From the NCBI GenBank assembly GCA_009773635.1, contig WSYC01000006.1:111688-175687 (forward strand): a stretch of DNA of 64,000 nucleotides. The letters are read 5' to 3'. Positions 9,082 to 18,097 of the stretch are shown piece after piece (position 1 is the stretch's first letter; each line of letters begins with the position of its first letter). A program made the position numbers and the translations under genes. Under the pieces are notes generated by a model. The model saw only the letters and a list, made by a program, of their open reading frames with translations, was not told where the DNA came from and did not search any database. This stretch comes from Beijerinckiaceae bacterium. Lineage in GTDB: Bacteria > Pseudomonadota > Alphaproteobacteria > Rhizobiales > Beijerinckiaceae.

Positions 9082-9262
9082 GCGGCACCCGTTTGTTCAC
9101 GTGAAGCAAGCGTAAACAAAGGTGTTTAAGATTTCATGATCACCCGCCACCGGCGGGCAACCTTGCGGTTCTCTGGCCGGAACATTGCCAAGCTTTAAGT
9201 TGAATTCAGCCGCGACCATGCCCTTATTTCCACCGGGCTGACGATGAATGTGGAGACTTGAG

Positions 9263-9856
9263 ATGAGTGAGAAGAAACCGTTTTTTGGCAGCGCGACGTC
9301 GAAATTGCTGCTTGCCGGCGCTGCGATCCTGACCATCGGCGTCGGTGTCGGCATTGCCGATTGGGCCCGTGGTGATGGCGGCCGCTGGCATGGCCGCGGA
9401 ATGATGCAGGATCGCGGTGCCGGCATGCAGCGCATGTGCGAACGCGATCCCCTGAAGTTCGAGGGCGTTGCCCGGGCTTTCCTGAAGGCGGATCTGGACC
9501 TGACCCCGGCCCAGAACACCGAACTCGACAAGCTGGCAACCGGGCTCGTTCCCGCGCTCAAGGAGTTGCGCGACGAGGTCTGCAACAACTTTGCCGGCAG
9601 CGGCACGACGACTGCGCCGGATCGGCTGGAAAAATTCGCCCGCGTGCTGCGCAAGGCGGCCGACACCGCCGAGAAGGCCGTTGCGCCGGCGAAGAGCTTC
9701 TACGTGAGCCTCGATGACAAGCAGAAGGCGCGCATCGAGGAGCTTTCCAACCGCAAGGGGCGGTTCGGGGGCGGACATGGTCCCGGCGGGTTCAATGGCC
9801 CCGGCGGGCTTGATGGCCCTCCCGGCATGCGCGGCCCGGGTCGCCCGATGCCGTGA
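9263..9856 (+). CDS. Spy/CpxP-like periplasmic protein (LTXXQ motif)
   Basis: A 197-residue protein with an N-terminal hydrophobic anchor or signal (KLLLAGAAILTIGVGVGIADWA), then a helical domain with the LTXXQ-type motif LTPAQNTELDKL. The C-terminus is rich in Gly, Pro and Arg with a GPGG-like repeat. Members of the Spy/CpxP group are periplasmic chaperones or stress sensors that also respond to metals. The ATG at 9263 has GGAG seven bases upstream; an earlier in-frame ATG at 9248 lacks one. A strong terminator follows. Confidence 0.78.
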   Translation: MSEKKPFFGSATSKLLLAGAAILTIGVGVGIADWARGDGGRWHGRGMMQDRGAGMQRMCERDPLKFEGVARAFLKADLDLTPAQNTELDKLATGLVPALKELRDEVCNNFAGSGTTTAPDRLEKFARVLRKAADTAEKAVAPAKSFYVSLDDKQKARIEELSNRKGRFGGGHGPGGFNGPGGLDGPPGMRGPGRPMP

Positions 9857-9882
9857 GGGCACCGGCCCATCACCGGAAGAGA

Positions 9883-9911
9883 AAAGGGCGCCCTGTGGGG
9901 CGCCCTTTTTC
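9883..9911 (+). terminator. Rho-independent terminator
   Basis: An inverted repeat AAAGGGCGCCC / GGGCGCCCTTTTTT with a short TGTG loop lies 26 bases after the Spy-like gene stop and ends in a run of T. It would also partly serve the convergent chemotaxis receptor gene. Confidence 0.9.
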
Positions 9912-9933
9912 ATGCTCTCGCGTGTCTTCGCGC

Positions 9934-11646
9934 TCAGGCGGCCCTGACCTCGTGCAGGAACCAATCGACCTTCTGGCGCATCATCTGGCCCTGGTGTGCC
10001 AGTTCCTCGGAGGCGCTGAGCACCTGGCTCGCAGCGGCGCCGGTATTGGCCGCCGCCTCATTGACGATGGCGATGCTTTCCGCGGCATGGGCAGTGCCTT
10101 GCGCCACCTGCTGCACGTTCTCGGCGATGCCCTGCGTCGCCTGGCTCTGTTCCGTGACGGCGGTTGCGATGGAGGCGGCGACCTGATTGATCTCCTCGAT
10201 CATCCGGGTGATCTCGCGCATGGCATCGATCGAGTCGGTTGAGGCGGTCTGGATCGCCTGAACATGCTCATTGATGACATCGGTCGCGCGGCTGGTCTGG
10301 CTGGCGAGTTCCTTGACCTCGGAGGCGACGACCGCAAAGCCCCGGCCGCTCTCTCCGGCGCGGGCGGCCTCGATGGTGGCGTTGAGCGCCAGCAGGTTCG
10401 TCTGCGCCGCAATCGAGCGGATGAGATCGACGACTTCGATAATGGCTTTCCCGGCAAGGTTGAGGCGCATGACGGTTTCATCCGTTGCGCGGGCCTTGGT
10501 GGCGGCCTCCGAGGCGAAGCGGGATGATTGCTCGGCCTGGCGGCCGATTTCGGTGATCGACATGGCCAGTTCGTCGCCGTTGGACGAGAGCGTCTGCACG
10601 CTCTGCGATGCCTGATGTGAGGCGGCTGCCACAAGCGTTGATTGCTCGCTGGTGGTTTGCGCCACTTCCAGCATCATCTTGGCGGAGGCTTCGAGTTCGG
10701 CCGACGTTGTCGCCACCGAAGCGACGATGCTCATCGACGAGTGCTCGAACTCCGCGATGAGTTCCTCGACCTTCAGGGCGCGCTCGTGCCGGGCCTTCTG
10801 ATCGGTTTCGGCTTCGAGCCGCAGGCGCTGGCGCTCGACACCGGCCTCCTGGAAGGTCAGGAGTGTTCGGGCCATTTCGCCAAGCTCATCGCGGCGATCG
10901 GTGCCCCTGATCTCGATGCTGGCCAACAGGCTGAGCCGGTTCGTGCCGAGGTCCTCCGCCCCGACTGTATATCTGGCAAGGTTATTCATCGTGATGATTG
11001 CGCGTCTCAACGGGCGGGATATGCCAAACAGCGCAAAATATACTGCCCAGCCGGCGGTCAGCATAGCCAGCGTGATGAGCGCAAACAGCACGATCCTTGT
11101 AGTCGCTGCCGTCTCCATGCTGGCGGCATGCACCTCCCGGGTCTTGGCGATCTGGAGGTTGATCAACTCGCCGATCACCTTTGCGACCGGGTCGAGCTGG
11201 GAATACATCTTGACCTCGACAAAATTGACTAACCCTATCCGGTCGTTCTTCTCAAGAAGCTCGGTCAGGGTAGTGATCGCGCCGCGGGCCTGCGCAAATG
11301 CCTCCTTGCCGGCCTCGATCCGAGCGCTCTCATCGGCATCGATGACGCCGGCGATATACTGGTTCCACAGGCCGTCAATCTCGGTCAACGCCGCGCGCAT
11401 GCCCGGCGCCACCTCCTTGAAGCTTGACCAGCCGGAGCGCGCCTTGTGCGCCGCGTCGACCACGCGGACGCTGAAATGATCGCCGATGATTTTGAGGTCG
11501 CGCAGCGGGATGATGCGCCGGTCGTGGATGCCCGAGAGGGCTGATACTTCCCGCGACTGTGCCAGCCAAGCGACGCCAGCCAGCAGGATAACACCGACCA
11601 GCAGAGCAAGCGTCGTCGCGACAATTTTTGATGAAGTTGTTTGCAC
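9934..11646 (-). CDS. Methyl-accepting chemotaxis protein
   Basis: A 570-residue chemoreceptor. TM1 is at about residues 8-29, followed by a periplasmic helical sensor region of about 150 residues resembling the four-helix-bundle MCP domain, TM2 at about 184-206, a HAMP region, then the long coiled-coil signalling domain. The CheA/CheW-binding hairpin tip is clear ([20 protein letters not shown], from about residue 413). I chose a GTG start because GGGAGA lies seven bases upstream; the frame stays open 20 codons further without a good site. The ligand is unknown and no other chemotaxis genes are near. Confidence 0.92.
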   Translation of the reverse strand: MQTTSSKIVATTLALLVGVILLAGVAWLAQSREVSALSGIHDRRIIPLRDLKIIGDHFSVRVVDAAHKARSGWSSFKEVAPGMRAALTEIDGLWNQYIAGVIDADESARIEAGKEAFAQARGAITTLTELLEKNDRIGLVNFVEVKMYSQLDPVAKVIGELINLQIAKTREVHAASMETAATTRIVLFALITLAMLTAGWAVYFALFGISRPLRRAIITMNNLARYTVGAEDLGTNRLSLLASIEIRGTDRRDELGEMARTLLTFQEAGVERQRLRLEAETDQKARHERALKVEELIAEFEHSSMSIVASVATTSAELEASAKMMLEVAQTTSEQSTLVAAASHQASQSVQTLSSNGDELAMSITEIGRQAEQSSRFASEAATKARATDETVMRLNLAGKAIIEVVDLIRSIAAQTNLLALNATIEAARAGESGRGFAVVASEVKELASQTSRATDVINEHVQAIQTASTDSIDAMREITRMIEEINQVAASIATAVTEQSQATQGIAENVQQVAQGTAHAAESIAIVNEAAANTGAAASQVLSASEELAHQGQMMRQKVDWFLHEVRAA

Positions 11647-11771
11647 GGCAAGTTCTCCCAATAAGGATATTGCAGTGCACAATTGATTATAGAATCCTAA
11701 TAACAAGAAAACAGAAAAGCGATGTCAAATAAAATTCATAATCAATACTTTTTAGCCAAAGAAATTTACAA

Positions 11772-13880
11772 CTAGACGTCGATCAGCTCATCAGCAAAAG
11801 CCGCACGCTCCTGGATGAAGGCGAAGCGCGCCTCGGGCTTGTTGCCCATCAGCCGCTCGACGCAATCGTCGGTCCCCGCCTTGTCGTCCGCGATCACGTT
11901 GACCCTGAGCATCAACCGCTTCTTCGGGTCCATCGTGGTTTCCTTGAGCTGCGCCGGCATCATTTCGCCGAGGCCCTTGAACCGCCCGATCTCGGGCTTC
12001 TTGCCCTTGAAAACGGTCGCCAGCAGCCGCTCTTTCTCGGCCTCGTCGCGAGCGTAGACGGATTTGCCGCCATGCTTGAGTACGAACAGCGGCGGAATCG
12101 CGAGATAGAGATGCCCGTTCTCGATCAGCTTCGGCATCTGCCGGTAGAAGAACGTGATCAGCAGCGAGGCGATATGCGCGCCGTCGACATCCGCGTCGGT
12201 CATGATGACGATCTTGCCGTAGCGCAGTTCTTCCTCGCGGTAGTGGCTGCCGGAGCCGCAGCCGAGCGCGAGCATCAGGTCCGCGAGCTGCTGGTTGGCG
12301 GTGAGCTTGTCGCGGGTGGCGTTGGCGACGTTGAGGATCTTGCCGCGCAAGGGCAGGATGGCCTGCGTCTGCCGGTCACGCGCCTGCTTGGCGGAGCCGC
12401 CGGCCGAATCGCCCTCGACGATGAAGAGTTCGGTATCGCCCTGCGCGTTCGAGGTGCAATCCGCGAGCTTGCCCGGCAGGCGCAGCTTGCGCACGGCGGT
12501 CTTGCGCTGCACGTCCTTTTCGGCGCGGCGACGCAGCCGGTCCTCGGCGCGGTCGACCACAAAATCGAGCAGTTTGAGCGCCTTGATCGGGTTACCCGTC
12601 AACCAGTGGTCGAAAGCATCGCGGATGGCGGCATCGACGATGCGGCTCGCCTCGGTGGTTGCGAGCTTGTCTTTCGTCTGGCCGACGAATTCCGGCTCGC
12701 GGATGAAGACCGAGAGCATCACGGCAGCGCCGGTCATCACGTCGTCGGTTGTCAGCACGGCGGCGCGCTTGGCCTGTCCGATACGTTCGGCATGATCCTT
12801 CAGGCCGCGCAAGAGCGCGACGCGCAACCCGCTCTCGTGCGTGCCGCCGTCACCGGTCGGGATGGTGTTGCAATAGGAGGAGACGATCCCGTCGTCGTGC
12901 ATATACCAGGCGATCGCCCATTCGCAGGCGCCATGACCCTTCTTGTCGAGCTTGCCGGCGAACATCTCGTCGACAACCAGCGCCTTGCCCTCGATCTCGC
13001 GGGCGAGGTAGTCGGCGAGGCCGCCGGGAAAGCGCAGCACGGCCTTCTCCGGCGTATCCCCGGATGCCGGCAACAGGTTCGGCGCGCACGACCAGCGGAT
13101 TTCGACGCCGCCGAAAAGGTAGGCTTTCGAACGTGCCATGCGATAGAGCCGGGCAGGGGAGAAATTCGCGCCGGTCTTGAAGATCTCGGCATCGGGCTTG
13201 AAACGCACCTTCGTGCCGCGCCGGTTGCGCACGGGGCCGACAAGTTCGAGCCCGCCCTGTGGCAACCCGCGGGAGAACACCATCCGGTAAAGCTGTTGTT
13301 CGCGCGCGACCTCGACCTCGACGCGTTCGGAGAGCGCGTTGACCACGGAAATCCCGACGCCGTGCAGGCCGCCGGAGGTCTCATAGGCCTTGCCGTCGAA
13401 CTTGCCGCCGGCGTGCAGCGTGCACATCACGATTTCGAGCGAGGACTTGCCGGGGAATTTCGGGTGCGGATCGACCGGGATGCCGCGGCCGTTATCGGTG
13501 ACCGAGAGGTAGCCATCGGCATCCAACTCGATCTCGATGAAGCTCGCGTGGCCGGCGACGGCCTCGTCCATCGAGTTGTCGAGCACTTCGGCGAAGAGAT
13601 GGTGCAGCGCTTTTTCATCGGTGCCGCCGATATACATGCCGGGCCGGCGGCGCACCGGTTCCAGCCCTTCGAGAACCTCGATCGAGGAGCCGTCATAACC
13701 ATCCCCGGAGACGGGGGCGACGGCAGCCTTCGGCGCGGGTGTGGCGGCGGCAACTGGCGCTGCTGCTGCCGGCTTGGGCACAGCGGCAGGCGCAGCCGCT
13801 TTCGTCTCGCGGACCATGTCCTGGGCCGCCTTTTCGAGCTGGCCGAAGAGATCGTGTGCCGGAGAAGAATTGGACGCCAT
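11772..13880 (-). CDS. parE: DNA topoisomerase IV subunit B (ParE)
   Basis: A 702-residue type II topoisomerase ATPase subunit that separates linked daughter chromosomes with ParC. After an Ala/Pro-rich N-terminal extension (about residues 30-75) come the GHKL ATPase motifs LEPVRRRPGMYIGG and VLDNSMDEAVAGH, then the transducer domain, and the TOPRIM domain with EGDSAGGSAKQARDR (near residue 488) and TDADVDGAHI (near 560). The length and the missing GyrB insertion favour ParE over GyrB. The ATG at 13880 is supported by the normal MASN start; the upstream open frame has no family similarity. It abuts an AT-rich gap before the receptor gene. Confidence 0.93.
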   Translation of the reverse strand: MASNSSPAHDLFGQLEKAAQDMVRETKAAAPAAVPKPAAAAPVAAATPAPKAAVAPVSGDGYDGSSIEVLEGLEPVRRRPGMYIGGTDEKALHHLFAEVLDNSMDEAVAGHASFIEIELDADGYLSVTDNGRGIPVDPHPKFPGKSSLEIVMCTLHAGGKFDGKAYETSGGLHGVGISVVNALSERVEVEVAREQQLYRMVFSRGLPQGGLELVGPVRNRRGTKVRFKPDAEIFKTGANFSPARLYRMARSKAYLFGGVEIRWSCAPNLLPASGDTPEKAVLRFPGGLADYLAREIEGKALVVDEMFAGKLDKKGHGACEWAIAWYMHDDGIVSSYCNTIPTGDGGTHESGLRVALLRGLKDHAERIGQAKRAAVLTTDDVMTGAAVMLSVFIREPEFVGQTKDKLATTEASRIVDAAIRDAFDHWLTGNPIKALKLLDFVVDRAEDRLRRRAEKDVQRKTAVRKLRLPGKLADCTSNAQGDTELFIVEGDSAGGSAKQARDRQTQAILPLRGKILNVANATRDKLTANQQLADLMLALGCGSGSHYREEELRYGKIVIMTDADVDGAHIASLLITFFYRQMPKLIENGHLYLAIPPLFVLKHGGKSVYARDEAEKERLLATVFKGKKPEIGRFKGLGEMMPAQLKETTMDPKKRLMLRVNVIADDKAGTDDCVERLMGNKPEARFAFIQERAAFADELIDV

Positions 13881-14029
13881 GGGTTCCCGTTGCCTGCCAG
13901 AAGGTGAATCCGCCTCGCGCGTGATTCGCTCTTCTTCACTATGCCACACATCGGGATGAGGGAAGGCTGGGGATGGGCGCAGCGGGCGCTCATCCCCAAC
14001 TGGCGTATCAAGGGATGTTGACGCGCGCC

Positions 14030-14995
14030 TTACAGCTTGATTTCGACAAAGCTCGGACAATGATCACTGGCTTCGGTATGGTTGGGGCCGATCGTGGCAA
14101 ATCGTTTTCCAGTGTACTGTTTGCATTTGGTCGAAAGCCCTTCCCGGAAAATACCTGTCTTGACCACATCCAGTGCGGGGTCAGTCAGGATATAGTCGAG
14201 GCGGCTGACGGTATTCTCGGAATCGTAGAAATGGGTCCAGAGATCTTTGCTGTCGGCCATCCCGTCGAGAAGTGGGCCTGCGGTGAGGGCATCGAGCGAT
14301 TTGTCATAACTCTTTTGCTTCGTGTCGATATTCAGATCGCCAAGAACGATCGGCTTGCGCTTGATCTTGCGCAGGTCGTCGACCAGTTCGCTGACACGGT
14401 CCGCCTGCGCCTTGCGCCGCTCAATGGAGGACTTGTTGCGGTCCTGCGCCTTGAAGTGATTGACGAGAAGCGTGATCTCCGCCTTGCCAACAGCCAGATC
14501 GATTTCCAGACAATCGCGGGAAAACACGGCGTTCTCGGTAAAATAGCCAAATCCTGCACGCGAATCCCGGATAACGGGCTTCTTTGGGTTGACCGGATCG
14601 TCGATATGCGTACGAAACCCGGTAATCCGGATATCGGCGCTCCGCTTGATCATGATCCCGACATCAATCGCGCGCGGGTCGTTCCCGTCGATTGAAAACA
14701 CCGTTTCATACATATTGGAGAGATAGTCGCTGTTGAAATTCCGCAGCGCATAGATGTTCTCGATCTCCTGAACCGCGATAATGTCGGCATCGATCGATTC
14801 AATCGCAAGGGCAGTATTGTTTCGCTGGATGGTGGTGGTGGACTCCGCGACAAGATCGCCCTTCCGCGAGGCGACAGAAGCAACGCCAACCGCCATCAGG
14901 AAATTTTCGTAACCCTTCCCGCCCCAGGGGCCGTCGAGAAACGCATATCGATTGAAGAGATTCTCAAGATTGAAAGTTGCTACACGCACGTTCAT
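14030..14995 (-). CDS. Endonuclease/exonuclease/phosphatase (EEP) family protein
   Basis: A 321-residue protein of the EEP superfamily (DNase I, exonuclease III, inositol phosphatases). Catalytic motifs are intact: ATFNLENLF at the start, the metal-binding glutamate in VQEIEN, LVNHFKAQ, GDLNID, and a final SDHCP. It has no signal peptide, so a cytoplasmic role is likely. The ATG at 14995 has GGAGG five bases upstream; a TTG start four codons earlier overlaps that site. Substrate cannot be told. Its base composition is slightly lower in GC than the neighbours. It lies downstream of and parallel to the PhoX-like gene. Confidence 0.88.
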   Translation of the reverse strand: MNVRVATFNLENLFNRYAFLDGPWGGKGYENFLMAVGVASVASRKGDLVAESTTTIQRNNTALAIESIDADIIAVQEIENIYALRNFNSDYLSNMYETVFSIDGNDPRAIDVGIMIKRSADIRITGFRTHIDDPVNPKKPVIRDSRAGFGYFTENAVFSRDCLEIDLAVGKAEITLLVNHFKAQDRNKSSIERRKAQADRVSELVDDLRKIKRKPIVLGDLNIDTKQKSYDKSLDALTAGPLLDGMADSKDLWTHFYDSENTVSRLDYILTDPALDVVKTGIFREGLSTKCKQYTGKRFATIGPNHTEASDHCPSFVEIKL

Positions 14996-15135
14996 CTTTG
15001 CCTCCAAATTGTTGCATGGCGCTATAATTGTTGCATTTTTTCACTTTCTGTGAGGCGGTTTTCTTTCTGGACGACAGCGTGTGTGATTTTGCATCGAACT
15101 TCAAGCACACACGCCGATTCTTTGTATTTGGTCGC

Positions 15136-17037
15136 TTACACGCCGATTTTGCCGCCACCCTTCCTGGTGATCGCCACGATCGAGGGGCGCGGCGGCATGT
15201 CGGGCTGGAAATCAGGCCAGCGCGTGGCCGGATTCTCGAAGGTGCCCGAGCCTTCCGGCGCATTGTCCTCGGCTTCGCCCGGATGCTGGATGGCGACGAA
15301 GAAGGTCGTGTCATCCGGCGTGAAGCACGGCCCGCAGAGTTCGGCACCGTTCGGGCAGCGGAAGAAGTGCTTGGAGGTGCCGCGCGCGGGCCCTTCCGTC
15401 TCCATCGCCCACACGCCATCGGCGCGGCCCGTGCCCTTCGGCGAGTTGCCGTCGGTCGCGACCCAGAGGCGGCCCATGCTGTCAAACGCGCAGTTATCGG
15501 GCATGCCGAACCAGCCGTCCTTGGTCGTGGCCGGATTGAAGCTCGCGCCTTGCTCCGGCTTGGCGGGATCGCCGCACTTCACGAGGATGCTCCAGCTGAA
15601 CGTCGTCGCGGCGTGATCGTTATCCGGCGCCACCATCTCGATGATGTGGCCGAAGCGGTTGTTGCCGCGCGGGTTCGCAGCATCCACCTGATCATCCTTG
15701 CGGCGGGAATTGTTGGTCAGCATCACATAGACCTTGCCGGTCCTGGGGTTGACCTCGATTTCCTCCGGGCGATCCATCCTGGTTGCGCCGAGCGCGTCGC
15801 CAGCGAGACGGGCGTAAATGAGCACGCCCGCCTGATCGGCAAAACCGTTCTCGGCCGTGAGCTTGCCCTGACCATGCACGAGCGGCATCCATTCGCCCGA
15901 GCCATCGGCGTTATACTTGGCGACGTAGAGCGTGCCCTTGTCGAGCAGGTCCATGTTGGCGGCGCGGTTGTTGGCGTCGAACCGGCCCTCGGAGACGAAC
16001 TTGTAGACGTAGTCGAAGCGCTCGTCGTCGCCGAGATAGGCAACCGCGCGGCCATCCTTGTTGATGGTGACGCCGGCGCCCTCATGCTTGAAGCGGCCGA
16101 GCGCGGTGCGCTTCTTCGGCGTCGAGACCGGATCGGTGGGGTCAATCTCGACGATCCAGCCGAAGCGGTTGATCTCGTTGGGCTCCTTGGCAACGTCGAA
16201 GCGATCGAAATACTGGGCCCAGTTGTACTGGTTGCCCGGCGCGCCATAGCGCTTGAGCACCTTCTCGTTGGCACCCTCGGCCTTGCCCCAGAAGTTGCCG
16301 TTGAAATTCTCCTCACCTACGAGCCAGGTGCCCCAGGGGGTCTGGCCGCCGGCGCAGAGATTGAGCATGCCGAGCACCTTGGTGCCCGTGGCGTCCGTAC
16401 CGGTCTTGAGCAGGGCGTGCCCGGCGGCAGGACCGGTGATCACCATCTGTGTCTGCGCGGTGATGCGGCGGGCGTATTTCGAACCCTTCACTACACCCCA
16501 CTTGCCGTTTTCGCGCTTGACCTCGATCACGGAGCCGCCGATGGCCATCATCTCGATCTCGGCGATTTCCTTGGTCATACCGGCGAACTTGGCCTTGCCT
16601 TCCTGGCGGCCGAGCTTGGGGAACATCAGTTCCTCATTGGTGTATTCGTGGTTCACCGCCAGCACGCCGTGCCCGGAGGAGCCGTTGATCGGGTAATAGC
16701 CGATGAAATCATTATTGTAGCCGAATTGCCTGGCCTGCGCGGCGGCAGTTTGTTTCGCAGGGTCGAAGGCCGGCGCATCCGCCAGAACCGGGTCGCCCCA
16801 GCGGATCAGGACATCGGCGTCATACCCTTCGGCAACGTGATGCTTCTCGTCCGAGCCGGCGGCAATTTCCTTGAAATTGAAGCTCGGCGTGGTCGCGCCT
16901 TGCGCCTGCGCCGCACCGGCTGTCAGCAGCGCCAGCGGGGAGGTTGTCGCAGTGAGCGCCGCAGCGCCGGCGAGCCCGGACAGCAATGTGCGCCGGTTCA
17001 GCGGAAGGCATGATTGTGTTTGCGTGGTGTCGGACAT
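15136..17037 (-). CDS. PhoX-like (DUF839) alkaline phosphatase, Tat-exported
   Basis: A 633-residue protein of the PhoX/DUF839 family, calcium- and iron-dependent periplasmic phosphatases that release phosphate from esters. The N-terminus is a Tat signal (NRRTLLSG, then a hydrophobic Ala-rich stretch ending AAQAQG). Family segments include NNDFIGYYPI, NHEYTNEELMFP, GNNRFGHIIEM and FRCPNGAELCGPCFTPDD. Tat export fits a cofactor loaded in the cytoplasm. A weak PHO-box-like site lies upstream. The EEP gene downstream on the same strand could act in the same scavenging process, which is inference. Confidence 0.9.
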   Translation of the reverse strand: MSDTTQTQSCLPLNRRTLLSGLAGAAALTATTSPLALLTAGAAQAQGATTPSFNFKEIAAGSDEKHHVAEGYDADVLIRWGDPVLADAPAFDPAKQTAAAQARQFGYNNDFIGYYPINGSSGHGVLAVNHEYTNEELMFPKLGRQEGKAKFAGMTKEIAEIEMMAIGGSVIEVKRENGKWGVVKGSKYARRITAQTQMVITGPAAGHALLKTGTDATGTKVLGMLNLCAGGQTPWGTWLVGEENFNGNFWGKAEGANEKVLKRYGAPGNQYNWAQYFDRFDVAKEPNEINRFGWIVEIDPTDPVSTPKKRTALGRFKHEGAGVTINKDGRAVAYLGDDERFDYVYKFVSEGRFDANNRAANMDLLDKGTLYVAKYNADGSGEWMPLVHGQGKLTAENGFADQAGVLIYARLAGDALGATRMDRPEEIEVNPRTGKVYVMLTNNSRRKDDQVDAANPRGNNRFGHIIEMVAPDNDHAATTFSWSILVKCGDPAKPEQGASFNPATTKDGWFGMPDNCAFDSMGRLWVATDGNSPKGTGRADGVWAMETEGPARGTSKHFFRCPNGAELCGPCFTPDDTTFFVAIQHPGEAEDNAPEGSGTFENPATRWPDFQPDMPPRPSIVAITRKGGGKIGV

Positions 17038-17082
17038 TTGCGGAGCTCCCTGCTTGATTCCTGCCCGTTATCGAACTGTCGC

Positions 17083-17100
17083 ACGACGTGAATATGACGG
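17083..17100 (-). promoter_or_regulatory. Possible PHO box upstream of the PhoX-like gene
   Basis: On the minus strand this 18-base stretch reads CCGTCAT, four A/T-rich bases, ACGTCGT. It resembles a PhoB site of two 7-bp half-sites (CTGTCAT spaced by four). The first half matches well (6 of 7), the second only 3 of 7. It lies 46 bases before the start codon. The context (a phosphatase) makes it plausible; the sequence alone is weak. Confidence 0.3.
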
Positions 17101-17188
17101 TGGGATGGCGCGTCTGTTAAGCTCGCTTTCACCTTGTTCGCAGTATCTTGCGAGGATTGAAAACAAGTTGCCATTCTGGAGCCTTCCC

Positions 17189-17413
17189 ATGACGTCGCCG
17201 CGCCTCAAGACCCTCGAAAACTGCGCCCAGGCGACCGGGTGTGCGTTCGGCTTCGTGGAGGCGGATTTCGAGGTTCGTTATGTGGCGCCGGCGCGCCCGG
17301 GGCGCATGATCGCGCTGTTTGTCGCCATGGGCGGCAGCGCCGTTGCACTGGCGCATCATTTTGGCTGGACGAGCGTCGTGGCCTCGCTCGGAGGCTGGCG
17401 CGGTTCGGTTTAA
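17189..17413 (+). CDS. Small hypothetical protein
   Basis: A 74-residue ORF with a ribosome-binding site (CTGGAG) seven bases before the ATG. The C-terminal half is hydrophobic (MIALFVAMGGSAVALAHHFG), so it may be a small membrane protein. No family is recognised. It sits between the divergent PhoX-like gene and the convergent acetyltransferase gene, and no other gene explains this gap. The larger upstream extension of the frame is antisense to the PhoX-like gene and is rejected. Confidence 0.5.
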   Translation: MTSPRLKTLENCAQATGCAFGFVEADFEVRYVAPARPGRMIALFVAMGGSAVALAHHFGWTSVVASLGGWRGSV

Positions 17414-17443
17414 CCCGCACCGGTTCCGGCATCGGGCCGGTCA

Positions 17444-17905
17444 TCACCCGATGACGAGCTTCATGCCCTGGTGGGTAGCCACAAAGCCCAGCCGTTCGTA
17501 GAGCCTGAGCGCGCTGTCCCGGGATTTGTCGGTCGTCAGCTGCACCAGTCCGCAGCCGCGGGCCTGACAGCGCCCGATGGCCCATCTGATCATCGCCGTG
17601 CCGAGGCCATTGCCACGCCTGTCCGAGGCAATCCGCACATTCTCGATCTGCCCGCGCCAGCGTCCTTTGTGCCCAAGGCCGGGGATGAAGGAGATCTGAA
17701 GGTAGCCGACAATGGTTTCCTCGATCTCCATCACCAGCGCATACTGGTTCGGATCACGATCAATCGCCGCGAAAGCCGAGAGATACGCCTGATCGAGCGG
17801 CTGCCGGATATCCTCGCGGCGTGCGCCCAGTTCATCATCGGCAAGCAATTTGACGATGATGGGGAGATCGTCGTGGACGGCGCGGCGAAAATTCGGACGA
17901 TGCAT
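17444..17905 (-). CDS. GNAT-family N-acetyltransferase
   Basis: A 153-residue single-domain GNAT enzyme. It has RRAVHDDLPIIVKLLADDELG at the start, ENVRIASDRRGNGLGTAMIRW holding the acetyl-CoA loop, and the C-terminal SRDSALRLYERLGFVATHQG. The length is normal for the family. The substrate is unknown. It is not closely related to the RimL-like enzyme at 5228-5824 as judged by motif wording. Confidence 0.88.
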   Translation of the reverse strand: MHRPNFRRAVHDDLPIIVKLLADDELGARREDIRQPLDQAYLSAFAAIDRDPNQYALVMEIEETIVGYLQISFIPGLGHKGRWRGQIENVRIASDRRGNGLGTAMIRWAIGRCQARGCGLVQLTTDKSRDSALRLYERLGFVATHQGMKLVIG

Positions 17906-18030
17906 GTCAGCACGCTGCTCAAAAAATCAGATGGATCGCACATAGTCGCCGTAGGGCCGGTAGTCCATTCCGAATGAAAAAATGCAATATCCTAGGTTAT
18001 CAGTCCGTGAAGCGCGCGGGAACCGGGGCG

Positions 18031-18063
18031 ATAAAAAAAAGGGCGCCCGAAGGCGCCCTTTGT
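18031..18063 (-). terminator. Rho-independent terminator after glnA
   Basis: Read on the minus strand, AAAGGGCGCC, loop TTCG, GGCGCCCTTTTTTTT forms a strong GC stem with a TTCG tetraloop and a T run. It lies about 35 bases past the glnA stop. The stem sequence is nearly the same as the one at 9883-9911. Confidence 0.93.
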
Positions 18064-18097
18064 CGTCTGCCGATCGCCCGCCAGCGGCGAGTTCCGA

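Noticed and set aside
12072-13907. A 611-codon open frame on the plus strand opposite parE
   Set aside because: High-GC coding DNA leaves long antisense frames open. parE has intact motifs over the same interval and the antisense translation is Arg/Asp/Ala-rich without any fold-like pattern.
15028-17013. A 661-codon frame antisense to the PhoX-like gene
   Set aside because: Same effect; the minus-strand protein has a Tat signal and family motifs, the plus-strand one has none.
9883-18063. The near-identical GGGCGCC stems at 9883-9911 and 18031-18063 as a repeat family
   Set aside because: Both are simply strong terminators with a short GC stem; the match is too short and functionally constrained to infer common origin.
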